Shown: positions 34,401 through 47,200 of the stretch, piece by piece | Layout of the letters: each line of letters starts with the position of its first letter | Numbering within the stretch: the first letter of the stretch is position 1 | Origin: Aspidapion aeneum | Taxonomy: Eukaryota > Arthropoda > Insecta > Coleoptera > Brentidae | Assembly: GCA_963576565.1 (NCBI GenBank) | Contig: OY755044.1 | Location: 96,648,495 to 96,712,494, forward strand | DNA: 64,000 nt | Reading direction: 5' to 3' | Position numbers and translations under genes: made by a program | Notes under the pieces: model-generated | Seen by the model: the letters and a program-made list of their open reading frames with translations, nothing else | The model's database searches: none | Told to the model about the DNA's origin: nothing

Positions 34401-37400
34401 ACGATAAAGATGGCCGACGTCACATAAAGCAAACATTCATCGATAACGCTCGATAACACCCATCCATAGACATCAGAAAAACGGGTAATATTAAAAGCCT
34501 GCCCGCCTCGGCGCTGCCGGCTTGTAGTTATTTAAGTTAAAAAAATTGTTATTATCCGCAGCTAATAAAAAGGGGTAGACGTAAGGGAAGATTTAATTTT
34601 TTTAAAATAAATCAATTAAAAATATTGTTTTGGGACGACACTGCCCCCTTGCCCTCCCTGTAGCAGCCGCCACTGTGCTAAACCTTATTACAATTCCAAT
34701 AAGTCTCTATTGTCTTTTAACATCTCCTAAACTTTTACGGCAGTATCTCTGTATTAACTTTACAGGCCCGTTTTCATTGGAGGCAGAATCCGTATGCCTC
34801 GCTGCGAGGCTGAACAAGCATATGTATGTGTACTATACTTGCCGTCGAAGCGCGGCAAAGAGCATTTGGTTCGTACCGGAGAAGCCTGCGCAATGGAGGT
34901 CTTTTCGCATAGCACGTGACGGCTCGGAGTTAATTTAACACTTACCATAGGCTAAAGCATGTGATAGGAACTATCCCTTTGTTTGAAACTCGTAGACAAT
35001 GATTGTGTAGAAATAAAATTTCGGACTTCCATTTTCTTTATTTATTTTAAAACACGACCAGTTTCGGTTAGTAAGTACGACCAGTTTCGGTTAGTAAGTA
35101 TCTCTAACCGTTATCAAGTGTAAACTCACACTATCACATCGTTCAAGACCCAGAATAGCTACCCCGATCGGATATGGACGGCATTTGTTGATCTCAATGC
35201 GGTATTCACATGAGCATGAGTGCGAACGAGGCTTTGATTTGACTTTCGTTTTGGCGGATGCGTTTTTGTGTGTGTGAATCAAGAATGAATGAAGTGAATA
35301 CGCGGCTTAAGACTGATTCGCTTATTATTTTAGATGTGAAAAATGCAAATGGCCATTGTGTTCTGCCACATGCCTGGGTCTTAATAATCGATATGGACAC
35401 ACAAATATTGAATGCACCATTTTGCAAGAGTGCAATTCAGCAAAATTTTTTGATTATAAGGACATAGATTCTATAAGAGTAAATCTTCATGCTATAGGTG
35501 AGTGGATAGTAAATTATAGTACTTTAACAAAATAATATACATGCTCTTACACAGTGGCGTATATAGGAAAAAGTTTCGGGGTGGGCCCGAGACAGTTTTG
35601 GGGGGGGGGGGCGAGACCCCATGAGGGCGTATTTTATGCTATTTTATGTTTGTCTTCATGAGATATGTCGAAAATATCTAAAAAAGTCTTAGCTTCGGGG
35701 GGGGGGGGGGGGCCGGGCCCCCCAGGCCCCCCCATATATACGCCAGTGCCCTTACACCTTGAAGGGGTTGAACTGACTCAAAATTGGCTCATAGACTTCA
35801 ATAGCTTGTATTTGTAGGCTTTGAAGGTTAATAAAAATGATGACACTTTTTACTCTTTGAGACGTCTATTATCAACTCAAAATAGTTGACAGAGATACAA
35901 AATAGGTTAACCTGGGGTAAAAAATAGCTATTTTCCTATCAAGTGTGGAAAAAGATTTTTCGCAAGCGTTAGGAACAATTGTTTTTCTACAAGCGTGAGG
36001 AAACGTTATTTTAATTAATACTAGTAATTAATTTACTTGAAAATTTAAATTTTATTAATATTGTTATTGATAGTAAATGTATTTGCACTGATATTAATGG
36101 CAGATGACATTTGGCTTCCTGATGGCATCGGCAGGATCTGTTGTTGCTTTTCTGAAGTCAGAGATTGAGAAGTCACGTTTGATTCTTGGGGAAGTTAGGA
36201 CAAAATCGCCAGAGGCAACGTTAACTGATTATTTGAAGATTTTAAAACCTTGCCGGCTATATCTTTTTTGCTTTCAATGGATTTTTCCACGTACCCCTCA
36301 GCAACTTTGGTTGAAAACAGCTTCTACAAGCGTAGTCGCAGAAGATCTTGTGTAGCAATGTCCAGTATATTGCTCAGGATTTGGCAGTCTCAAGAAAGCT
36401 GCGACGTCGCAGGGTATTTTTCCAAGTGCATCGTTAATTTTGATAATTAACAAAAAACCTTTGATGCGTAGTATCTTTTGGTCTTAAAGCAACGTACTTT
36501 CGGATAATTTTTAAGTTTTTTTCGCCAGTGATTGCAAAACTTCTGCTGCTGTGCGTTTTATTATCTGATATTTTGATCAAAATCAAATATTGTTCTATTC
36601 TTAAGTTTTCGACTGTTAAGCGGCCCTCACACGATCAATATTACTGACAGTATTTTTATATATGTCTTTGTTTCTTACTTTTGAAACCGGACATACAAAA
36701 ATACTGTCAGTAATACTGATCGTGTGAGGGACGCTTAACATTTGTCAACTCTTCCCTTCTACATGCGCCGCCTACTTTCACTAGAAGATAAGTGTGACCG
36801 GGTGCTGTAGTTAAAAATACTTGATTGATTATCATTATTATTGATCTGCACTAAGAATTTTTGATTTTTTTGGTCTATACCCGATCATTTTCTTTTTAAT
36901 GAATGCAATTAGTTTGAACATTTTATTCATATCAACATTTTTCTTGAGCTTAAGCATGGTTTTTAGCATGGAATGCCTTGACCATAAAGTGGGTGATGCG
37001 CAACTTCTTCTTTTTCAAAATTTCTGTTACTTTTTTCGATGCTTCATTTACAGAACTGGTCGAACTCTTTCTCATACTTTTTCTTCCACTTTTCAGGTAG
37101 CAAATTCACTTTGACCCCTTCAGCTGCGGTTAAGATGTCTTGTGGAATGTTTTCCATATTTTCCAGATCATTTTGTACCATTTTCAAGCTCATTTTTATT
37201 TTTTGTTACGCTTTTGATAAAAAAAGGGCAAATCTAGAAGAACCGAAGACGTCACTTTAAGAATAAATAAGCAATTGTCGTCTATTGCAACCAAGTATAT
37301 CAAAGCCACTGATGCAGCTAGTATACCAGTAATAATGCAATTTACAATTTGTTTACATTTCTGTGTGGTAAAGATTTTCCACGCTAGTGCGGAAAATTTT

Positions 37401-39367
37401 TTCCATACTAGTGCGGAAAATCTTTACAGCACAGAAATGTAAACAAATTGTAAATTGCAATGTTACTGGTATACTAGCTGCATCAGTGGCTTTGATATAC
37501 TTGGTTGCTATGGACGACAATTGCTTATTTATTCCTAAAGTCACGTCTTCGGTTCTTCTAGATTTGCCCTTTTCTTTATCAAAAGCATAACAAAAAATAA
37601 AAATGAGCTTGAAAATGGTAGAAAATGATCTGGAAAATATGGAAAACATTCCACAAGACATCTTAACCGCAGCTGAAGGGGTCAAAGCGAATTTGCTAAC
37701 TGAAAAGTGGAAAAATTTTTCCATACTAGTGCGGAAAATCTTTACAGCACAGACATGTAAACAAATTGTAATTTGCATTATTACTGGTATACTAGCTGCA
37801 TCAGTGGCTTTGATATAATTGGTTGCTGTGGACGACAATTGCTTATTTATTCCTACAAGTCACGTCTTCGGTTCTTCTAGATTTGCCCTTTTCTTTATCA
37901 AAAGCGTAATAAAAAATAAAAATGATCTAGATTTACTACTAGTATACCAGCAATAATGCAATTTATACTTTGTTTACACTTCTGTGCGGTATAGATTTTC
38001 CGCACTAGTGCTAAATAGTGTGAAAAATCCCATTTTCCGCACGCTTGTAGAAAAATAAATAATCTATACATTTCTTCTCTCCTCAACAAATAATTAGCCT
38101 TCGTTATTACGCTTATTCGGTACAATCTTGTATATTTTATTATGAATCTCAACGTCTAACTCGAACTCTACCGTCGTCCCCTGGATATACTTTTGTAACT
38201 ATTCCTAGTGGCCCTGAGTTTCTAGTAAGGTTTTCGTCGACTTGCAATACAATATCACAGAGAGACGATCGATAGAACAAATGTATTGTAAACTGGAGAC
38301 CTTGGGAAAATAAAAAAGGTAGGGGAAGACCCCCAAATGAGATGGGCGGACGATTTGAAGAAATATGAGGGAACAAGATGGATGAACACGGCGACAGACG
38401 GAGATGAGTGGAAGATATTGGAGGACGCCTATGTCCAAAGATGGATTGAAGAAGGCTAAATAGATAGATAGAACAACTTGATCATCAGCAAACTGTAGTA
38501 TGTATATGGTAAATCGGTCGTTAAGTTGTATTCCCATACCGTGTATTTTACGTTTCTAGTTTTTTAGAGTTATGATACAATATGGCTTCTTTTAGTTCCG
38601 TTACGATGTCTATTACTAAAAACTACAGATCCCAGTTCATATTCGATATTAATGGACATGGAAAGTCATAATGTTATTCGTAAAAATATTGTTGGTCTGT
38701 GGAACCTTAACCAAGTGAGAGTCGTTAATAAAATTATAAAAGAATGGAAATTGACTGAATTTACGGAAGACGAGATACATACAATTTGTGGAATCTTAGA
38801 AGTAAGGACAAAATAAAATACTCTGCCAATATATGGGCCCCTAAGCTCACACTAGGTACTATAGTTATAGTTTACGTGTGAGCTAATATAACTAAAAACT
38901 GAAATATATTTTATTCAACTCCAGACTAAATTACCTTTTGTTTGATACCACACAAGCCATGTTTTAAACTCAAATTTTTAAAATCTACCCCCACCCTTAA
39001 AAAAAGCAAAAACTAAAATGTTATTTGTTAAACTCCTTTACTCCTCCAATTACCTTTCGTTTGATATCACACACGCCATATTTTCACTTAAACTCTAATT
39101 TTTGAAATATACCCCCACCCTTTTTTTAAAATAAATTAAAATGTATTTTGTTTAACTCCAAACTCAATTACCTTTCGTTTGATATCACACACGCCATATT
39201 TTCACATAAACTCTAATTTTTGAAATCTACCCCCACCCTTTTATTTGGTTTGTGTTCGGTGGATTTTGTTCATTTTTAATGGGACCATCTCGACCCAAGA
39301 CCCAGCCTAGGAACCAAACTTTATTAAAATCGGCCAAGCGGTTTTTGAGTTATGCGCGTTGGTCGTT

Positions 39368-39409
<42 letters not shown>

Positions 39410-41237
39410 GGCGCATCAAAAAAGTTTCAAAATCATCTGAAACGCAAAGATATATAAAATTTTTTGAAATCGGAGCAACTTTTTTTTTCTCGAAAAAATT
39501 AGGATCACCATAGCTCACACTACTATAGTATAGTATATGTGTGAGCTAAAATCATTGAGTTTTAATTTAATTTATTATTTACATTTTTAATGTACACTCG
39601 CCCACTTTTTTAATGACTTCTTATTTTTCCTACAATTGTAGAATACAAAGAAACAGTGCGCTGTTTGGCCACATTACATGGTTAAAAATATGTTGCTATT
39701 AAAGCAACAGGAATTCTTGTTTGGTTTTAACTGCTAAACGTGTGGAATATCGCAGCTTAACCAGCTACTCTAAAGTAGTCTATATTTATTTTAAATCTGT
39801 ATAATTATGTAGATACAATATTTTAAATTATTATAATTACCAAATTATATTACGCAAATCGAATTTAGCTTAATAAGCAGTTACTGTATATAGAAACAGA
39901 TGATTGGTAATTAATAAACCAGATTCAAACTGTTGTTTCTCATTATTGTGCCCAAATCTATTTTCGGCCTAGCATACCTGCTAGCAGAGCGTGAGACTGC
40001 GTTCTGGTAATTATTCTTTAAGTATATGGTAGCAAGTGCACCTTCTGGTTACTATATAGTTCTTACTTAAACCTATAGCAAGTGCTTCGTCTGGTTATTG
40101 GTCTTTTACTCAAAACTCTTAACAAGTGCCTACTCTGGTAGCGAGTTCTTATTTCCGACTTACAGCAAGTGCACTAGTCTGGTTGTAAGTCATTTTAACT
40201 TTCTTTCTGCCTTATTGCAAGTGCCGTGACGTAAGTCTGGTCTGGTAATAAGGCCCCTTTCTCTCCTCTACTCTAACAATCAAGAGTCTTAAGTAAATTA
40301 GCCTTAGAGCGACCAAGCTTAAAGCTACACAAATAAGCGTCATAATTTATTAAACGATTTGCTTTATCAGTTTTTAAAGAGCACTATATTTCCGGACGAG
40401 TTTAGCCAATTTTGAGAAAGCATTAAAAAGTGGGCGACTTTTTTTTATTTTTCAAATAACTTTAAAATCCTTTATTGATGGAACTCTCTAATATGTTAAT
40501 TTATTTTTAACCCCTAAGCATTAATTTTTATTTACTTTACAAAAAACTAATCATTGTGATTAAGTTTTAATAACAAATGATTTCCCTTTTGTGATCAAAA
40601 GTATGGAAACTATTAATTAAAAAATATAAAATCACTTTTCTTAAAGTTTGAAAGACGCATTTGGTGCCTAAAACAAAATATTTTATATCGATATGAAAAA
40701 CAAACATATTACAACTGTATAAAGCTGGACATAAACAAAAATATATTTCCCAACAATTAAACATTTTAAAAGTGTGTTTTAGAGTTCCATTGATGAATGA
40801 TTTTAAATTAAGAGTGTAAAATAAAGAGTTTCTATACATTTGGCCACCACTGTATATTATTTAAAATTTTAATATTAACTTGTTTCTGAATTGTCAACTT
40901 TTGTATTATTTTTAAAGTCAATAATTATTTGGAAGATGTATTAGTGTAATATTATACATACAGTGAAACCTCTCCTTGCGGACACTTCTATTAAGCGGAC
41001 ACTCCCTTTAAGCGGACAAATTTGTTGGAACCAAGCTTTTCCCTATTTCTTTACATGTAAAATTCACCCCTATAACCAGACACTCTAATAATCGGACGCG
41101 GACAATTTTTTGTTGGCAACAACGCACTCTGCGGAAAATTACCTTTTTCCGTTTTAATGCGGAGACTAAAAACTTCTGTCGTATTTACAACATTATTTTA
41201 TTCGGCGGGACTACTCTGTTTTATTTTTATTGTTCAG

Positions 41238-41281
<44 letters not shown>

Positions 41282-44200
41282 AATAAATATATATTAAAAT
41301 TTCGCAGTTCCCTCTCATAAGCGGACACCTCCAATAACCGGAAAAAAACGACGAAACCGTGAGTGTTCGCTTATAGGAGGTTTCACTGTATTTGATTCAT
41401 GTCAAGGTCAAGGTATTTAATTAAAAACTCTGGAAGATTGAAAGCCTCAAAAAAACCTAAAATAAATCGTTATTTAGTGTAAGTTATTTTTGATTTAAGG
41501 TAAATGCATTTGAAATAGGCCAAGGAGTAAATCTGAGAGGGTTGTACCCAACTTCGTTTCTGTTGTCACATGATTGCGTTCCCAACACAAACCATACAGA
41601 TCAAGAACATACATACATTTTAACAATTAGAGCTTCCACTTCAATATCGACAGGGAATGCTATAACTTTAAGCTATGCCTATACACTGCAGGTAAGTGTA
41701 TGGCACTTTTTATTGGAACAAAATCAAAATTTTTGCTAAAAATATAAAACTTTTTGGATCAGTACAAATTTTTGTAAACTTAACGTGTAAGACATTAAAT
41801 TATTATGTGTCACCAAACAGTAGTAATATATATATGAGTTGTTGTTTTTATCCAACTGCAGCACGGCGAAAGGAAGAGTAATGTTTTTCGATTGGGATAT
41901 GTATGTCAGTAAATATGTATGTTTGTGTCACGCTAAAGGCTAAACGGCTGAACCGATTTTGACAAAAAAGGTGTCGTTGAATTGCTACTGATCCCGAAGG
42001 TGCTATAGGCTATATTTTTTTAAACAGGAATCATCAACAACGCCATTTTGTTACATGACGTAGGCTTTAAGGCATACAAATTATCTAAATTTTAGGCGAT
42101 TTTATTGAAATTCCTTTGATTACCCATTGCAAATGTCATCTAATTTGCTGTAATTACTGTCATTCCCCCCACCCTTTTTAAAAACCATATCCGTATAATT
42201 TTATCAAATATAGAGCGATTTCAAAAATTCTTTCTGCATACGCTTTCAGATTTTTTTTTCAACATCATTTTACCAGTTTCCCTCGTCCTCTTTTCTCCCC
42301 TCGCTCCTTATTAGTGATAGTTGTAGCTATACCTTTCATAAATGAAGGGTTTTCGGCACATGAACCGTCAAAATTTTTTGGGATATTGTTGGGGTCATTT
42401 GCTACCTTTTCAACCATGGAACTTGGGCCCTAAGAGTCACGGCTAAAGAGATATGAATTTTAAAAAAAATTTTCAAATTTTCCAAAATCCTACCTTTAAC
42501 CCCTCGTAATTTTTTTATTAATGTCTGGAAAAGCACCATTTTGTTTTTATAATTTTGTAATCTTATGCTTCTTCAACCAATTAATAGATTTGTTAAAATT
42601 GATGTACCAAAGGGACTTACAAGGTTTTTTATTGAAGGACATTAGTGATTTTGTGAAAGAAAATCAATTTCAAAATTAAAAATCAAAAAAAGTATCGACA
42701 ATTGAGAACTTCATTTTCTTTTAAAAACTTCTTTAGTTGATTACCTTTCTAACGGTATGCTACACATTGATAAAAAAAAAACATTTCTGCTTTAAAATAC
42801 GGATATTCCGTCAGAAGGGCGAGACTCGTTCGGAATTAGTAAGAAAAACAATTTGATGTTTATGATCGTTTACCTACTTAAACAAAAGTTAAACTTTTAA
42901 CAATAATGTATTGTGTTCTTTATTTATAAATTTTGTTCGAAACGATCATAAACATCAAATTGTTTTTCTTATCAATTCCGAACGATTATTGCCTGTCTCA
43001 CAGAATATCCGTATTTTAAAGCAGAATTGTTTTTTTTAATCAAAGCGTAGCATACCGTTGGAAAGGTAATCAACTAGAGAAGTTTTTAAAAGAAAATGAA
43101 GTTCTCAAGTGTCGATACTTTTTTTAATTTTTAATTTTGAAATTGATTTTCTTTCACAAAGTCATTAATTTTCTTTAATAAAAAACCTCGTATGTCCCTT
43201 TGGTACATAAATTTTAACAAATCTATTAATTAATTGAATGACCATAAGATTACAGAATTATAAAAAAAATGATGCTTTTCCAAACATTAATAAAAAGCTT
43301 ACGAGGGTTTAAAGGTGGGATTTTATGTAATTAAAAAAAAACACGATAAAAATAGTGTGCGACACTTTTACGAGCTGATTAGACTTTGGTCAAAATTCAT
43401 TAATGCTAATGACAGTTTTTTGACAATTATATACATACTATAAAAAAAGCTATCTCTTTAACGGAGCATCGTATCAATATACAGTTTGTGTAATTACCAA
43501 AAACTTCGTATGAGCTTTAGTTTCTGAGATATTTACAACAAAATGTTTTCAAGGCTGATATATTATCATGGCTTCACTTGAAGTGTGCTAATAGGTTAGC
43601 TAGGAAGGTATCAGATCCGTCATGGATCCATTTAATTTTTTATAGATAGTTTTTAACTGTAACGCGATGTGTAGTTTTTGTAGGAATGATCATGTTTTGT
43701 CTCTTCTGTCACACAGTAGTTTTTGCCATATTACTTACCCAAAATCTATCAAAGGTGTTAAAATATGCCTGAAATAAGATACCCACATAGCACAAAAATC
43801 ACATGCTTAAAGATAACTTAAAAACAAGGAGAAATCAAGCACAAATTTCTGGTGTTGTGTATATAACGTGTTTTTTACCCTCGTTATTTTCATGTACCAA
43901 ATTCACACTTGAAAAGTCCTCCACAACATGTTCTAAAACGCCACTAGATTAAGACTTCTCAAACCTACTGGACTTTCTGCGTCTTTTTTGGTCACGTTTT
44001 TTTAATAACATTTTTTTAACTTAAAAGGGACGCGAAAGGAAGTTATAAAAGTTCACTAGTTTAAGACTACAACACTTCAGGACAATTTTAAAGATGGCGC
44101 TCAAGGCAAGACAAAGTATCTGTGTCTATCTAAATACATTATGTTTTTTTTAAAAGCGAAACAGGATTTATGAACAGTAAACACTTTCACAGAATATTAA

Positions 44201-47200
44201 TGTGTCTTTATCAGGTTAATAACAGATGCGTCGTGATCATGGATCAGGGATCAGTCCCTTAACAGGTTTTTATAGTTTAGAGATGAAAGCACTGCCTGAT
44301 AGATTTCTTCAAAGTGAAAAATCCCGACTACAGGTGGCGATGCTGTTAGTAAAATCTCAAAAATATTCGGTAGAAAAGCCATGCAAGTCGCTTTTTAAAA
44401 TTCGTGTAGAAAAGGCGTGAATCTAATGTGATTTTAACGTTGATAAAAATCACTTGAAACTAACGTAAAAACATTGCTGTTTTAATTTGATAAAGGCGTT
44501 ATTAAAACGCAGTTTTTATTAACGTTATTTTTTATAACGTTAATGAATGACCTATTAAGCCTGTTTTCATATATGAAATAAACGTTTTCTTTTAGCAGCT
44601 TTTAAAATCAACGTTTTTTTTTCTCACTCCTTTTTTACGTGTTAAACACGTGATTGTGCTATGTGGGTAGGTAGTGAGAAATTGAGTAAAACAACACACA
44701 GCACAGTAAATTATTTTAGACATTTTGGTTAAGTATTTCAAGTATTTTTTTTCTTACAAATGATTAAAATTCACATTATCTGAAAAATAATTTATTCTTT
44801 TTTACTTAAGTTATATCTAAAGGACAACTTAAAATTAAAAACCTCAGTTTAAAATAACACTGCCTTTGCAAATTTTATGAAAATATCAAGTATTTTAGGT
44901 GTTACAGAGGGGACATCAACGTTACAGAATAGACAAAAATTAAAAAGCACAAAAGAAAATTACAAAAATAGATAACGGTCAGAAATAGCAAGGCAGATTA
45001 TCAACACAATGTCCCGATCAGTAACTCGGGGACAATTTCTGTAACATCGAAAAATAGCGTTACCCAACGGGACAAATTGTGTTACAGATGGGACAATTCA
45101 TTACATTTTAGCATTTGCCGTGTAAGCCAGCCAATTTAATGATTTTTTTTCAGTTTTGTTCAAGATTCTCAATTTGTTTGGTTAAAGATTGATTTTATTA
45201 TTTTTATCACGGTGTGCGGTAAAGTAATTACTTTACCGCACGCGAGTAAGTAATAATTTTTTTTAGGCTACTTTAAAACGAAGGGAACACCTTATAGAAA
45301 ATAAATTTTTTGAATGCCAATGTCAAAGATGTTCTGACCCATCAGAACTAGGAACGTTCATGGGTGCACTTAAATGCCCTAAATGTTCAAATGGACTTGT
45401 CTTATGTGACAAACCTTTGACCTTGAATTCGTCCTGGAGCTGTAGAAATTCCAAACCGAGTTGCCCCGGATATAACGTTACATCTAAAAATATGAAGTTA
45501 TTAGTCGATAGGTATGATCTATATACAGGGTGTTTCAAATAAAAGCAACTACCTGGGGACTTCGGAAACGGTAAGAGATACGAGTTTATTGCCGTATCAG
45601 AATTAAAAATATCTACAGGGGTTTTTAAATTATCGAGCAAAAACTAAAAATTGTGTTTTTTGAAAAATTAAAATATCGCCGCCATCTTGCAAAAAAACTA
45701 GAAGGCCTAGAAAAAATTTTTTAACGTCATTCGATTGGCCGTAGTTGCTTATACAAAACTACCGAATTTCATTAAATTTGTTTGTAAGATGGCGGCAATA
45801 TTTTAATTTTTCAAAAAACACAATTTTTAGTTTTTGCTCGATATTTTAGTAACCCCAGTAGATATTTTTAATTTTGATACAGGATCTGATTGGGCTTAGA
45901 ATAGCGCAGCTTTTTTCTTATTTAAACAAACTCGTAGCTCTTACCATTTCCGAAGTAGTTGCTTTTATTTGGGACACCTTGTATAGCATAGATATAGAAA
46001 AATAATAAGATTCGACTATTAAGCAACCTTCAAAAGGGCGGCGGAACCACGGATCACCTAACAAACAGATAGGGAACTCAGGTGGTGGGGGGTGCTACGC
46101 GCATCTTTCACGCAGCCTGCCATGTTAGGGTCAACCACTCCAGAGGCGCATTCTGTATTTCAATATTTTTTAAACTTTTAGTACGTGTTGAGCATTAGTG
46201 GCGTGTAGATGTGATTTTTGTATTTGATGTATGTTATTTTTGATTTTAAACAATTGGAACGGTTTGTGCCTTAAGAGACTGTAAATCCACGCGACGGTAT
46301 ACTCTTAATCGAAGTAATTTTCGATTTCCGCAGAATCCTATAAGGCAAACTTATACATTATTTTATCTTTCGATTTTTTAAAAACTTTTGCCATATCCTA
46401 TACAAGGTGTTCAATAATTAAATGTCCTATGAGATGAATCTGTAAATGATTTAAGTACAAAGAGTTCTTAAGGACATATAGATCTGCAACCCCTTTGATT
46501 TTGTTTTTTTATTTTTTTTATACTTTTGCAGGATTTGTTATATTTATCTCAAATTTAAAAATGCGCCGCCATTAGATCCTAAAAAACAAGATATAAACTA
46601 TGCTTTGTTTAGAAAGTTTTTGGTGTTTTGTATGAAAAGCTCAGTTTGTAGAAAAGGGAAATTTGTAGCTTGGTATTTTGATCCTTAAATTAAGCAGAGG
46701 TTCACAAATTAAAAGGGTAGGAGACAATTCGCCGCAGCCGATTAACCGCGGCCGATTCGCCGCAGCTGGCTGATTGGCCGCGGCTCGTTTTGCCGCGGGG
46801 ACATTTTGCCGCCAATCGAATTGCCGCGGGGACAATTTGCCGCAGGGACAATTCGCCGCGAAATTTTTGTTTCATGATATTGTTTTATTTACCTTGACTT
46901 CATATAATATTTTTTTATAAAAATAATTCAAACTTTCCAACTATTTATTTGGTGGTAACTATACAATCCAGCATTTTTTAATTGGAAAAAATAAATAAAA
47001 TGACGAATGTAAAATGGCGGTTTTTGCCATTTATGAACCGATATGCATCAAACTAGAAACTTTAGGATCTTTCAGGGCGCTGATTATTATTTTTAACTTA
47101 AACTAAAAAAAATCAAAATGGGAACCGACCTGAAACACCCAAATTTCTGAGTTTAATGCATATCGGTTCAAAAACGAAAAAATCCGCCATGTACTGCCAT

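Larger units (their letters stand above)
35930..38060 (-). pseudogene. Crypton-like tyrosine recombinase transposon, degraded
   Basis: The minus strand has, near 36310-36405, PEQYTGHCYTRSSATTLVEA preceded by CDVAAFLRLPN: the box II GH-x-x-R region of a tyrosine recombinase. Downstream is a GYVEKSIESKKDIAGKVL-like tail. Upstream, 36905-37110 encodes KWKKKYEKEFDQFCK and later LKRK, matching the N-terminal half. The start MENIPQDILTAAEGVKANLL lies on the plus strand in the inverted duplicate (37603-37715). Frames are broken and a MITE is inserted at 36616-36738. Inverted CTACAAGCGTGAGGAAA-type ends occur at about 35987 and 38035. Such enzymes cut and rejoin DNA at short sites; this copy is inactive. 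Confidence 0.7.

Noticed and set aside
34630..34938. 102-codon frame in intron 3
   Set aside because: No motif, no start or splice context, and it spans what looks like mixed repeat sequence.
37353..37838. 161-codon minus-strand ORF
   Set aside because: It reads antisense through the inverted Crypton-like duplication; the plus-strand sense (MENIPQDILTAAEGV) is the one resembling a protein.
38596..38628. Possible frameshift in exon 5 at the A run before ACTACAG
   Set aside because: On recounting, the run has five A residues and the frame reads LLLKTTDPSS without interruption; exon length 206 fits both flanking phases.
38629..38801. Alternative exon 5 starting after CAG at 38628
   Set aside because: It is in phase but would drop the conserved PLRCLLLK segment, so it is at best a minor isoform.
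45323..45640. 105-codon minus-strand ORF
   Set aside because: Antisense of exon 7 and of the MITE that follows it.
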